Part shown: piece after piece, positions 10,645 through 20,042 of the stretch
Position numbering within the stretch: position 1 is the stretch's first letter
How the letters are laid out: each line of letters starts with the position of its first letter
DNA from: Primula veris
Lineage: Eukaryota > Streptophyta > Magnoliopsida > Ericales > Primulaceae
DNA length: 64,000 nt
Direction of reading: 5' to 3'
Assembly: GCA_963682055.1 (NCBI GenBank)
Contig: OY821747.1
Location: forward strand, 28,146,126-28,210,125
Made by a program: the position numbers and the translations under genes
The notes under the pieces: model-generated
Seen by the model: the letters and a program-made list of their open reading frames with translations, nothing else
Told to the model about the DNA's origin: nothing
Database searches by the model: none

Positions 10645-11030
10645 AAAGGGAAATCAACCCAATCAATGAAATATCAGTACGACAATGAGAAGATCCGAAC
10701 ATAAGAAGAAAGAATTAAAACAAATAGTCCTCGCCCACATTACAAAGGCAATGAAACATCAAACGAAGAAACCAGCAAAGGGAAATCAACCCAATCAATG
10801 AAATATCAGTACGACAATGAGAAGATCCGAACATAAGAAGAAAGAAATAAAGCAAAGTCCTAGCCCACATTACGGGGACCATCAAAACATCGAACGAAGA
10901 AATCAGTACAGGAAAATAAACCAATCAATGAAATATCAGTACTACAAGGAGAAGATCCGAACACAAGAAAAAAGAAATAAAACAAATAGTCCGCGCCCTC
11001 ATTACGGAGGCAACAAGGTACAACCAACCA
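10645..11030 (+). repeat. About 131-bp tandem array, three copies
   Basis: Units start near 10645, 10777 and 10908 (periods 132 and 131 bp). All contain aatcaatgaaatatcagtac and agaagatccgaacataagaa or close variants. The third copy is the most diverged. Confidence 0.9.
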
Positions 11031-11043
11031 TAGCGACATTGAT

Positions 11044-11691
11044 TTATGAGCTACTACCACATGAGGAGCACGACGGCAATTGACCGAGTTCTACCTCTTC
11101 ATCGTCCGTCGCCGTATCCCCATCGGTCTCCTCGCCATCAAAACGCTCCTCAGAAATGAGGGCATCAAAGTTGGTCGTATGAGCACCAACGCATGTCAGC
11201 GTCTTAAGCCGAGCGGAGAACTCGGCTACTTTAGTGACCTCGTGAGCATCCGAGGCCACTTTACGACGAGCATCGTCGAAGGGAAGTGCACGCGCTTCGA
11301 TCATAGCTGCAGAAGCATCGTACCTGGATCGGGACAGACGGAAATACTTCACCAACACATTGGCTTGGTTTACCAACGATTTTAGTTTACCGAGGTATTT
11401 TTCCTTTACGTGCCAATACCGATCTAAACGACGCTCCTGAACCTGTACAACATGCTCGGCACGAGGAACATATTCACGAAAAGAGGACGCCTGAGTTTTC
11501 AACTTAGTCCTAAGTCGTGCACACTGATCGAGCAAATGGACGTTTTTGCCCAATAAAACGATGTAAGGCAAATTGCCATGCCCTTCACTAGCCGCACCAG
11601 ATGAGACCTCGCCCCGGGCAGCACCAGTAGGCCCTAGCCCCGGACTAACTAGGCTTGGAGAACCAGCCTGGTGCGACATAGCTGCATGTGC
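11044..11691 (-). CDS. Antisense ORF in the Tat element: probable terminal exon of the antisense gene
   Basis: A 215-codon antisense reading frame preceded by a strong splice-acceptor-like sequence (CATTTTTTTTATAG, AG at 11693-11692). The first codons after the AG are in frame with MSHQAGSPSL. The protein is Ala/Ser/Gly-rich at the start, then helical and charged (VQVQERRLDRYWHVKEKYLG), and ends with an acidic tail (EETDGDTATDDEEVELG). No TATA box is seen upstream, so a further exon of the gene starting at 15152 is more likely than an independent gene. The donor that would feed it is weak (TCT|GTTGAG at 11843/11842). Confidence 0.5.
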   Translation of the reverse strand, partial: AHAAMSHQAGSPSLVSPGLGPTGAARGEVSSGAASEGHGNLPYIVLLGKNVHLLDQCARLRTKLKTQASSFREYVPRAEHVVQVQERRLDRYWHVKEKYLGKLKSLVNQANVLVKYFRLSRSRYDASAAMIEARALPFDDARRKVASDAHEVTKVAEFSARLKTLTCVGAHTTNFDALISEERFDGEETDGDTATDDEEVELGQLPSCSSCGSSS

Positions 11692-11830
11692 CTATAAAAA
11701 AAATGGAGAAGAAGGGAAGAGATGAATATACATCCACGAATAAAGAAAAGACAGGAAAAGTAGAAGAACAAAGATTTTCATACAAGCTACAAGCAAAATG
11801 ACAAAATAAGCTACTCAATCATTAATCCGA

Positions 11831-12418
11831 CTATCCCTCAACAGACGCTGAGGTCTCTACGGCATCACCAAAATGAATATCTCGCAACGAGACAATTTGC
11901 GTTCCCAAACGTTCCTGCACGACCGCATCCACTCGGTTCAAAGCAGCCGTGGTCTCAGTTACCCCGGCCATAGCATCGACCAGGCGTTCTGCCCGAGCAA
12001 CACCGTGCATCCCTTTTACATGCTCGAGAACCTCTAATGCCTGAGCCCGACTCCAATAGGCCTTGACGAAAGATAGTAATAGGTCCGCGTCTTCGAAAAT
12101 GGTCCATAACACCAAGTTCAAGCTCGTCACCCGGCCCCGCGCTTCATCACGAGATCGCCGAAGTGCCTCAAGAAGCGCTTTGGCCTTGCCCTTATTGACT
12201 GTATAGTAGGCGGTCTTTTTACTAAACTTATCTCCCAAATCGCGTAACCGAATCGACAAGTTCGAAATATGAATATTCAGGTCCTCGATTTTTCGGCGAG
12301 CAGAATTCAATTCCGCAGTTAGGAGCGCCTTAGACCTTTCTAGATCACCTATAACAGTATCATCTACACTACGACTAAGAGGGGCCCAGACCACCATGGC
12401 CAGGGGATTAACAGGCAC
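11831..12418 (-). CDS. Antisense ORF in the Tat element: probable penultimate exon, coiled coil
   Basis: A 195-codon antisense frame that follows an acceptor-like TTTTGTCAG at 12427-12419. A CAG|GTGGAG donor at 12629/12628 in the exon upstream would join to it in phase 0, extending that protein in place of ending it at 12617. The sequence is predicted mostly helical, with DLERSKALLTAELNSARRK and HVKGMHGVARAERLVDAMAG. No recognised domain. The sequence between it and the previous exon is T-rich and intron-like. Alternative: a separate unspliced gene. Confidence 0.5.
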   Translation of the reverse strand: MPVNPLAMVVWAPLSRSVDDTVIGDLERSKALLTAELNSARRKIEDLNIHISNLSIRLRDLGDKFSKKTAYYTVNKGKAKALLEALRRSRDEARGRVTSLNLVLWTIFEDADLLLSFVKAYWSRAQALEVLEHVKGMHGVARAERLVDAMAGVTETTAALNRVDAVVQERLGTQIVSLRDIHFGDAVETSASVEG

Positions 12419-12616
12419 CTGACAAAATTTTTATGTCCTTCAAAAGATGACAATCAACCGACGACGAAATTAACAAAGAAAGCCAAACAGTAAGAAAACA
12501 GTGCAACTATATTATCCCTTCCCAAAAGAATATATTTCTCGATACAAAAGAGACACTCAATTAGGATACCAAAAGACTTTACACTAATCTACATAGAAAA
12601 TACTGCAAGACAATGG

Positions 12617-15152
12617 TCAAGGCTCCACCTGAGGGGATGCGGGTGGAGGAGTAGCAGTAGCAGCAGGCCGAGGAGTGGACGGGGTCGACACAGAATGAGA
12701 ACGGAGCGCTGTCGAAGTCGTATGCCCTGGCAGCCGGGGGAGCTCCTCATCCCGAAGATTCTCCCAGTCTAGGGGTTTCGGCGGTGCACCATGAGGACAG
12801 GGGTACACCAATTCCGTCCACGCCCGATCCGACAAAGGAACCTTCGCGAAATTGAGAGCACGAACATGAGCGCAAAAGACGGAAAAGTTGGCCATCACTG
12901 CAAGCTTGTTCCGCTCCTCTGATTGCGCCACCTTCAGAGCAGCGACCTCGGAACTTTCGGCCTCCACGTCCTCCGCCATGAGCAGATTATCAGCCTCTAA
13001 TAGGTCGTATTTCTCGACCATAAGCTCTTTATCGGCTTCCAGCTTCTTCACCTCCTCGGTCAGACGTAGGTTATCCCCTGCCATCCGAACTTTCTCCTCT
13101 GTCGTGGCTTTATTTTCCGCAATCAGCCTCTCCTTCTCAGCCTCGAACACTGATAGCTGATCCCTTATCTTCCGAGCGTTCTCCTCGACTATGGCCTTAT
13201 TCTCGGCAATCAACTTCTCTTTCTCAGCTTCTAGCGCTGCCAGCTGATCCTTTAGCACCACGGTGCCCACGAAAACCTGTAATAAAAAACATTAGGTACC
13301 GACCAACTAAGGGCATAGCACATTGTATGGCAAAACACGCAAAACATACCCGAAGCGCGTCATTGTTGGCCTGCTCAATGAGCGACATTGTAGGCAGAAC
13401 AGCCATCTCCTCTACATCCTTGAAAAGAAGGGGCTTAAGAGCAGTGTACGCCATCCTTAAAGCTCGGGGCTGCTCCAGTAATTTCCCCTTACACCGATCA
13501 ATGTAACGGGTCATCGCGACCCCGTCCACCAACACTTTTTCAGGTTCCTCGGGAACCTCATCCTCACCATCCATCACAACATCCACGGCAGTCTCTTTGC
13601 CGGCTTCCACCTCCTCCCTCACCTTCTCCTCCGAAGGACCAGTCTCAGGGGCCCTGTGCTCGCTCACATCCTCAGTACGGGTGGGCGAGATAACAAGCAG
13701 GTCCATCATGTCCTCGGCACGGATAGGCGAGATGACAGGCAGGGTCATCGTATCCTCGCCCATGTTCACCAAGAGGTTGATATACCCGAATACATTATCG
13801 ACCGACCCCTAAAACACAATAATACCCATAGACCGGGCAAGAGCAAGGGTAACCAATGAAGACGTCAATAGCTGAAACAGGATGACAAATAAAGCAAGGA
13901 ACAAGGGGTTTAAAAGACAACAATTCACAAAACAAAAAATATATATACACGTACGTCGACATGAGTGGAAGCCCCCTCGGCGGTATCACCCGGGGAAGAA
14001 GCAACCAACGCCGCACCAGTGCCAACATCGGCAACCTCCTCACTCGCCGATGTCACGGACCCTCTAGCCCTCTTTGGGATCCCAACAACAGGGTCCGATG
14101 CTCGACGCTTCGGATAAACAGGCTTTTTCCCTCCACGAGAGGCACTTCGGGCCTTGACAATTTTGAGGAAGTCCTCCTCAGTCTCTGTGGGAATCTCGGG
14201 CTCAGGATTACCCCTTGTCACCGGCCCCACGGGATAACCTAGCAGTATGGGGGCAGTACGGCTAGCCGGATCCTTCGTCGGACCAGTCCCCCACCAGTTC
14301 CAGAGGGCCAAGAGAGCTTCAACATTGGGAGCACCGAGGTCTGGAACATCGGAAGCCGTTGTCGCAGGTCCAGGAATCTGGTGTCCAGCACAACCCCACT
14401 CTCCGGAAGCAATCACCACACCAAGGTTACGCTCCTTGTTGGTATCAGGCAGACCGATGACAAGCCGAGAGAAGGAGCGCAAAGTCTTCAAATAAGAGCT
14501 GCGGCGCTCAAAACTCAAACTGTAGACCCCAAATATGTCTTTCAGTTCGATAGGTATCCCGGACAACTCCGACAACCTTCGAATACCGTTCAGTGTGCGG
14601 TAACCATTCAGGGCTAGCTGGGCCGGAGCGATCTGAACGGCCTCAAAGAACGAAGCCACCCAATCAGTAAACAGAAGTCTAAGACCGCCAGTAAAGAACG
14701 CCGAAGAACGAATGGCTACTTCTCCGGCCGGAACAAATCCCATTACCTCCTCGTCTGAGACAGGCAGCCGAATGCGTATGTTGCCGGGAATTCCAGCAAG
14801 CTTCTTAAAGTCCTCTTCCACAAACGGGCCAACTTGGGCCACGCATTGGGCCAGAATTTCCTATTCAAACATCATCCAAAACTACATCAATATATCAACC
14901 AAAAACACTTGACACAACGAGAGCCCCCCACCCAAATTACCCAAAACACTACGTTTTACCACCAACCCTGCTAACGGAGATCCTATACGTAAAGAAAAAC
15001 CATCAACCACCACCCTCGATAAACATATACCGGCAAGCAAGAACCTATATATCACTACCCCATACATGACCACAACAAACAATTAAATACGGAACCTAAG
15101 CACAAAGGGGTACACAAAACCCTATAAAAATAAAGAAACCACTTACAGTCAT
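12617..15152 (-). CDS. Spliced antisense gene of the Tat element with a putative gypsy-type transposon domain
   Basis: A four-exon model is supported by splice signals. Exon 1 is ATG ACT at 15152-15147 with donor GTAAGT. Exon 2 is 14860-13955 (acceptor AATAG, donor GTACGT). Exon 3 is 13808-13350 (acceptor TTTTAG, donor GTATGT). Exon 4 is 13276 down to TGA at 12617 (acceptor ATTACAG). All junctions are phase 0, giving about 676 residues. Exon 2 carries a PF04195-like domain (Transposase_28, putative gypsy-type transposon; QIAPAQLALNGYRTLNGIRRL and following), then a basic Pro/Ser-rich linker. Exon 4 is a coiled coil of repeated AALEAEKEKLIAENKAIVEE-type heptads. Antisense ORFs of this class are known in Tat-lineage elements such as Grande and RIRE2; their function is unknown. 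Exons 5 and 6 may follow at 12418 and 11691. Confidence 0.75.
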
Positions 15153-15159
15153 AATTACG

Positions 15160-15900
15160 AGCAAGCAGGCGAGGATAGAAGTAAATCTATGTGCAACTAG
15201 ATGAAAACCTGGATAAAAGAGGCAGAAATATGTTTGGCGGGAAAAACAAACCCTAGAGAGAGAATAAGAGAGATTTTGTTTCAGAATATTATGAGATAAG
15301 AACAAGTGGGATTACTTGGCACAGTTACAAGGGGTGAAGCCACAGAAAGAATAAAATAATAACTGTCCTTTCGTGTGCCAGAGGTTTACCTTTTTCCCAC
15401 CCACAGAGAAAATCCCCAACTGCTGCTATTTTCAACAAATCAACGCTCCAGATCTAGCCACGTCAGATAATGCATCCCACTACCCAAGGCAGTTCACATC
15501 ATTACACCTAAATAAACGGCCAGTGGACCCTACCACGAAAAGCTTCTAGCATACGCTACCAATATTACTACACCAAGGATGTCACCCGATAAAGTTCCTC
15601 GACGCCAAACCGTGTCTGACCTCGAATAGCACACCGAACAAGGTGGTCGGAGATCATTCCTAGCTCGACGGCATTAAAGCATCAAGTCTAACAACGCTCT
15701 CCGGGGGGGATAACCACGGTGTACCTTGCTCGGTGTTCGGTACTGAGAGACATCGAATGATATCAACATAAAGGCAAAGCAGATACAAAATAAAATAGAC
15801 AGGATCGAGTTGCAAAGCATAAGTTTTATTCATCCACAAAGGGGGATACAAACAGACAATACAACAGGAAAAGAAAAGTTTACAATAAAATATAACACCC
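15160..15900. other. 5' untranslated/upstream region of the spliced antisense gene and downstream region of mini-gene 5
   Basis: No ORF of note. On the minus strand 15160-15300 is a pyrimidine-rich leader. An AATAAA signal (15830-15825, minus strand) fits the end of mini-gene 5. I see no clear TATA for the spliced gene. Confidence 0.45.
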
Positions 15901-15903
15901 ATC

Positions 15904-16266
15904 CTACTTCTTCGAACTACCCCCCATATCGGCATCCTTCTTCGCCAAGAGCTCCTCCAGACGCTCTTTTTCCCTAATCAAATGAGAAATGCCAATCTCC
16001 ACTTGTTTAAGAGAATAAGATTGAGACTTGCACTTCTGCTCGGCTTCAAAATGAACAGCGCTCTCTTCCAGCCAATACTGTTTGAACCGCCTCATTTCGG
16101 TCTGAGCACACTTAAGGTCATGCTTCAGCCACGACATCTCAATTTATTTTAACTGAAGAGGAGTTAAATCCTCTTCCCCGAAACCAGGGGGACGAGGTAG
16201 CAAGAAGGTAGGCTCCTCTTCCAGAATGGCTTTTTTTTTGGAGGCAGATCTAGTAATGGGAGCCAT
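15904..16266 (-). pseudogene. Antisense mini-gene 5: small coiled-coil protein with one in-frame stop
   Basis: Starts MAPITRSASKKKAILEEE at 16266 with a TATA-like TATAAATG (minus strand) about 70 nt upstream. The N-terminal 40 residues are basic, then acidic and Pro-rich. A single TAA at 16146-16144 interrupts, and the same frame then continues for 79 more codons as a helical, Glu/Lys-rich coiled coil (HLIREKERLEELLAKKDADM). An AATAAA signal follows at 15830-15825. The remainder might also be expressed alone from the Met at 16137. Function unknown; no domain recognised. Confidence 0.5.
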
Positions 16267-16333
16267 CTCGCAAGTTAGGAGAAACAAGAGAGAGAAAAGG
16301 AGAATGGATACTAAAGCACAAAACAATAGGGAG

Positions 16334-16341
16334 CATTTATA
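16334..16341 (-). promoter_or_regulatory. TATA box of antisense mini-gene 5
   Basis: Minus-strand TATAAATG, about 70 nt upstream of the ATG at 16266. Confidence 0.5.
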
Positions 16342-16506
16342 AGGAATCAAAGGGCACAAAATACAAAAAAGCGCCAAGAACGAGGCGTTGCAAACGGTTC
16401 AATATACAGAGAGACACGAAATACAACATGGTACAACTTACCAAAAACAGAGAAGAAAATACAAATTACAAGACGGGAAACACATCAGAAAACTAGCCCA
16501 ATCTAA

Positions 16507-16986
16507 CTAAGGATCAATGGGCGGAAAGACCGAACTACCAGACCGGGAGAAAGCTACCCGGGCAGAGCTGTCAAACCGAGCTTGGTAAGAGTCATTCATG
16601 ACTACCAAGCACTCATTCTCCCTGGAGAGCTCGCTGTTCGTCCTAGTAAGGACCCTGACGCGCTCCTCCAGCCGAGCATTCATAACCATCATACTAGCTA
16701 GGCCTTGAGGGGAGTTATCGAATTTGTCCTGAGCACGATCCCAAATCTCTTCGGCCTCGTACCAAGAGTTGGCCAAGTGATTTCTGTGCAACAACAAATT
16801 ATCAAGTTGGCAACTCAAGGCCAAAATCTCGGTCCACTTCATTGTATCCTCGGGATGAGAGTCAAATAAACTCAAAACCAAAACACCATATTCTTTCTCA
16901 AGACTGGCCATTCTATGACGGACCCAAGATACCTTAGCATCTAAGTCCTTCAGCTGAGCATGATATCTCACCACGGGCTCAGACAT
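16507..16986 (-). CDS. Antisense mini-gene 4: 159-residue coiled-coil protein
   Basis: An intact ORF from ATG 16986 to TAG 16507. Predicted strongly helical: VRYHAQLKDLDAKVSWVRHR, then MVMNARLEERVRVLTRTNSE and LSRENECLVVMNDSYQARFD, ending with a Ser/Pro tail. A TATAAATA box lies about 95 nt upstream. It is one of five antisense ORFs of similar size and style spaced along 15.9-19.8 kb of the element. No known domain. It could be a host-derived or element-specific accessory protein; its function is unknown. Confidence 0.6.
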   Translation of the reverse strand: MSEPVVRYHAQLKDLDAKVSWVRHRMASLEKEYGVLVLSLFDSHPEDTMKWTEILALSCQLDNLLLHRNHLANSWYEAEEIWDRAQDKFDNSPQGLASMMVMNARLEERVRVLTRTNSELSRENECLVVMNDSYQARFDSSARVAFSRSGSSVFPPIDP

Positions 16987-17078
16987 TATGGAAGAGTTAT
17001 GATACAGAAGGGGAAGAGGGATGAGGGAGAAGCCAACACAAGTTTATGATAAGGATAAAAAAAAAAAGGAAAGGTTGA

Positions 17079-17086
17079 GTATTTAT
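17079..17086 (-). promoter_or_regulatory. TATA box of antisense mini-gene 4
   Basis: Minus-strand TATAAATA about 95 nt upstream of the ATG at 16986. Confidence 0.55.
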
Positions 17087-17379
17087 AGAGCAAAGTTAGT
17101 GTGTTGTTATCTGACAAATACTTGGAAACATGCATATTATCTGACAATGATTGGGAACATGCATCTTTGACCAAATCTGCCATGCCTCAGAAGTCACACG
17201 GCTACAGTACAGCAAGAAATAAAGATACAAGATATTCAAAGGTCCACATTCCAGACAAACCACAAGTGCAACATAAGAAGAAGTACAAGATAAAGGTGCA
17301 AAAATAGAAGGGCAAATATACTTTTCATTAATAAAGATGGGATACATCACTGTTCATTACATCAGAGGACAACATCAAA

Positions 17380-17930
17380 ATGAAGAACTTTTACATCAGA
17401 GGACATCAAAAAGAAACAATCTATTACATCGAAAAGAAAATCTATTACATCCGAGATAAAAATCTATTACATCCGAGAAAAGCTAGTACAGAAGATCAGG
17501 CAAAGAAGATCAACTATATCAGCAGGCCGAGTGAGCAGGAGGCGCCAAAAAGAAAAAGTAGAAAGAAAAGAGAAAGAAGAAAAAGATGAAGAGGAACATA
17601 AAGAAGAAGTGAAAAATACGAAGAAAAGAAACATAAAAAAAAAGAGAAAGAGAAAAAGGAAAAGAAGAAGAGTGCAAGAGAACGAAGAAAGAAAAAGGAA
17701 GAAAGTGGAGAGAACAGAAGGAGAAGCAAGAAGAGGAAAATGAAAAAGGACAAAAACCCTAAAAGTAACAAAAAACCCTTAGGATCACAGGGTTGATTGT
17801 TACATCGTAGTGGTGAAAAAGAAGATGAAGAAAAAGAAAGGGGAAGAGCATAGGAAAAAGAAGAAGAAATGAGAGAAGACAAAGAAATGAAGGAAACTAA
17901 AAAAAATAAAAAGAAAGAAAAAAGGGCGGC
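17380..17930 (+). repeat. Purine-rich tract and short direct repeats
   Basis: 17380-17480 contains a repeated aatctattacatcc-type unit. From about 17520 to 17930 the plus strand is almost all A and G (gaagaaaaag-type runs). The minus-strand ORF across it is low-complexity Ser/Phe/Leu and I do not count it as a gene. In antisense transcripts this would be a polypyrimidine tract. Confidence 0.7.
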
Positions 17931-17931
17931 G

Positions 17932-18225
17932 CTAGGGGGAAGTCGACCGGTATCGATGAAAGGGCCCGGCAGGGACAGGAATGTCTCGAAGTGCCAGGTT
18001 CCCCCTCAGCACCTCATTCTCTTCGACTAGAGCCTGACGAGCACGTCGGCAGTAATCCAGCTCGGACCTTAGCCAAGTTAATTCCCGAACCATCTCGGTA
18101 TGGTGATAACGCATCACCTTTAACTCCTCCTCGGCATCCTTCAACAGCCTTAATGCATTGCCATAGGAGGCTTCGAAAGCTTCCACTTGCAAAACCAGTG
18201 GAGATTTGGTGAAAGAACCAGCCAT
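17932..18225 (-). CDS. Antisense mini-gene 3: 97-residue coiled-coil protein
   Basis: ATG at 18225 (MAGSFTKSPLVLQVEAFEAS), stop at 17932. Helical throughout (LLKDAEEELKVMRYHHTEMV, then RRARQALVEENEVLRGNLAL), with a short Pro/Arg tail. A TATAAATA box lies about 90 nt upstream. The longer in-frame ATG at 18297 lies within the presumed leader and is less likely to be the start. Same size class and orientation as its four neighbours. No domain recognised. Confidence 0.6.
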   Translation of the reverse strand: MAGSFTKSPLVLQVEAFEASYGNALRLLKDAEEELKVMRYHHTEMVRELTWLRSELDYCRRARQALVEENEVLRGNLALRDIPVPAGPFHRYRSTSP

Positions 18226-18309
18226 TTTTATGTAGTTATGGGATAAAATTCTATATATGGTAAGGAGAGGTAAAGAAGAGATTATGAATAAACACATATC
18301 TTAAGAGGG

Positions 18310-18317
18310 TATTTATA
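18310..18317 (-). promoter_or_regulatory. TATA box of antisense mini-gene 3
   Basis: Minus-strand TATAAATA about 90 nt upstream of ATG 18225. Two imperfect copies of a ttaaaagaYgcgYctRttRagaagaaa segment lie further upstream (about 18390-18470). Confidence 0.55.
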
Positions 18318-18827
18318 GAACAATTAAGGATGAAATTAAAAATGGGGAATTGCAACTGTTCGTCAAAAGGCTCTGGAAAACATGGGTGATTAAAAGACGC
18401 GCCTGTTGAGAAGAAATTAGTAGTGGGAAATTGGAACCGTTCGTTATTAAAAGATGCGTCTATTAAGAAGAAACGCCTGAATTCATGCCAATATTTAAAA
18501 AGGGTAAATTCCCAAAAAGCTTCTACACGTGTCTCATTAGGAAAGTGCAGCAGTGCTAAGAGATAAAGGATAAGATTTGTGCACAGGGCTCAAGAAATCT
18601 CACTAGTTCCCAGATACAAAGATTCGGAAGATTCAGTGGATAAGGTCAAGCACAAGACCCAAGAAAAATCATTAATGAAGCCACAAGCATGCGCAGTCAA
18701 AATTAAATGCATTGGGAGAATAATTCAGATAAAAACAAGAAAAAGAAGTCTTTTTTTATTAATTTAAACTTCATTACAGAAGAGGCAGTCAACGTAAAAG
18801 AAATACAATAAAGAAAGAAAAAGAGGA

Positions 18828-19166
18828 TTATTTTGCAGAGGGACCAGCTTCATCGTCAGGCTTCTTTTTCGACCGAGCATACACTTTCTTGAGGGCCAAT
18901 TTATAAGCCCTCTTAGAAGCAATATGCCTCTCTCTAGAGGCCTTGAGCTCTTTGATCCGAGCACGCGCCCAAATATTGTCGATCAGAGACCTCTGATATT
19001 CACTCTCCATGGCGTCCAAACGCTCGTCCATATCAGCTGCTCGGCGAGCCTCCATTGTCAGAGAGGCGACCCTCCTTTCGAGAATACGAGCCTTCCTCAC
19101 CTCCTCCTCTAGATGAGCAATGTATTCGGGAAGGTTGTCACCGCTATTTTCTTGAGGAGAAGCCAT
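18828..19166 (-). CDS. Antisense mini-gene 2: 112-residue coiled-coil protein, paralogue of mini-gene 1
   Basis: ATG at 19166 (MASPQENSGDNLPEYIAHLE), stop at 18828. It is clearly homologous to mini-gene 1 along its length: MASP, GDN.PEYIAHLE.EV, a central Asp/Arg-rich helix, and KRAYKLA.K near the C-terminus. A TATAAAAGG box lies about 53 nt upstream and an AATAAA signal downstream (18760-18755, minus strand), so all parts of a small class II gene are visible. The longer in-frame start at 19247 lies upstream of the TATA box and is unlikely. Confidence 0.68.
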   Translation of the reverse strand: MASPQENSGDNLPEYIAHLEEEVRKARILERRVASLTMEARRAADMDERLDAMESEYQRSLIDNIWARARIKELKASRERHIASKRAYKLALKKVYARSKKKPDDEAGPSAK

Positions 19167-19216
19167 TCGATTCGTTAAAAAAGGAAAAGTTATACAAGAA
19201 GACAGGTACATCCCCC

Positions 19217-19223
19217 TTTTATA
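19217..19223 (-). promoter_or_regulatory. TATA box of antisense mini-gene 2
   Basis: Minus-strand TATAAAA followed by GGGGG, about 53 nt upstream of ATG 19166. Confidence 0.6.
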
Positions 19224-19467
19224 GGAAGAAATAATGGGGAAGATCAAAGGTCATCTCGGAAAAAGACAAACCCTTTTAAACTTCCCAATGGCATTTAAGT
19301 CCAACTAACCACAGTTCAATCCAATTCAGTCATCCAATGAGGTATCAAGAAATTAAACAGACAAGATTGATAATGGGGAATATTTTATTAATTTCGGATA
19401 ATGCGATTACAACTGGGGAGAGATACCCCATACAAAAGAAATTACAAAAGAAATCACAAAAATTAAA

Positions 19468-19779
19468 TTATTCCGAGGAAGAACTTGCTTCAACGCCATC
19501 CGCCCATGGTTTGGACCGATTATGCAGCTCCTTGAAGGCAAGCTTATAGGCTCTTTTTGCCGCCCTTTGCTTAGCGAGAGAAGCCTCAAGCCTCTTTATA
19601 CGCTCAAAGGCCCAATCCCGATCGGCCATCGTCACATGGTGAGCCGCGTCCATATCGGACAATTTCTTCGCCATTACAGCCAGCTTCCTTTTCACAGCAC
19701 GAGCGCTCTTGACCTCATTTTCTAAATGAGCAATGTATTCGGGAGAATTGTCACCAGTAGCACCGTTGGGAGAAGCCAT
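19468..19779 (-). CDS. Antisense mini-gene 1: 103-residue coiled-coil protein
   Basis: ATG at 19779 (MASPNGATGDNSPEYIAHLE), stop at 19468. Paralogous to mini-gene 2, which suggests a local duplication inside the element. Lys/Ala/Arg-rich helix (RIKRLEASLAKQRAAKRAYK) and a Ser-rich tail. A TATAAAA box about 55 nt upstream and an AATAAA signal at 19389-19384 complete a small transcription unit. It lies about 260 bp from the 3' LTR and is read towards pol. No recognised domain; function unknown. Confidence 0.68.
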   Translation of the reverse strand: MASPNGATGDNSPEYIAHLENEVKSARAVKRKLAVMAKKLSDMDAAHHVTMADRDWAFERIKRLEASLAKQRAAKRAYKLAFKELHNRSKPWADGVEASSSSE

Positions 19780-19830
19780 GACGTTCTTAGTAATGACAAG
19801 CAATGGAACATTTATGAGGGAACAATCCCG

Positions 19831-19837
19831 TTTTATA
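19831..19837 (-). promoter_or_regulatory. TATA box of antisense mini-gene 1
   Basis: Minus-strand TATAAAA followed by CGGG, about 55 nt upstream of ATG 19779. Confidence 0.6.
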
Positions 19838-20042
19838 GGCCAATAGGGGAATACCAAGGGTCGCATCGAAGCTGGGTAGCAGGTTCGCAAATCCAATACA
19901 TTGAATGGGTCCCAAGTAGCAGTCGTAATTAGGGACATTTTCCGATGAAGCATTGGGAACAGCAAGACAGAATTAGCTTCCTCGACAAACCAAGCATGAC
20001 TCCCTCGACGTGGAAACCAAGTCGAGGAAGTCAGGGAGCACT

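Noticed and set aside
10085..11030. CRISPR-like repeat array
   Set aside because: Units are directly adjacent 71-bp and 131-bp repeats without unique spacers, in a plant retrotransposon.
17514..17882. Minus-strand 122-residue ORF
   Set aside because: Low-complexity Phe/Ser/Leu translation of a purine-rich tract; no start context, TATA box or homology.
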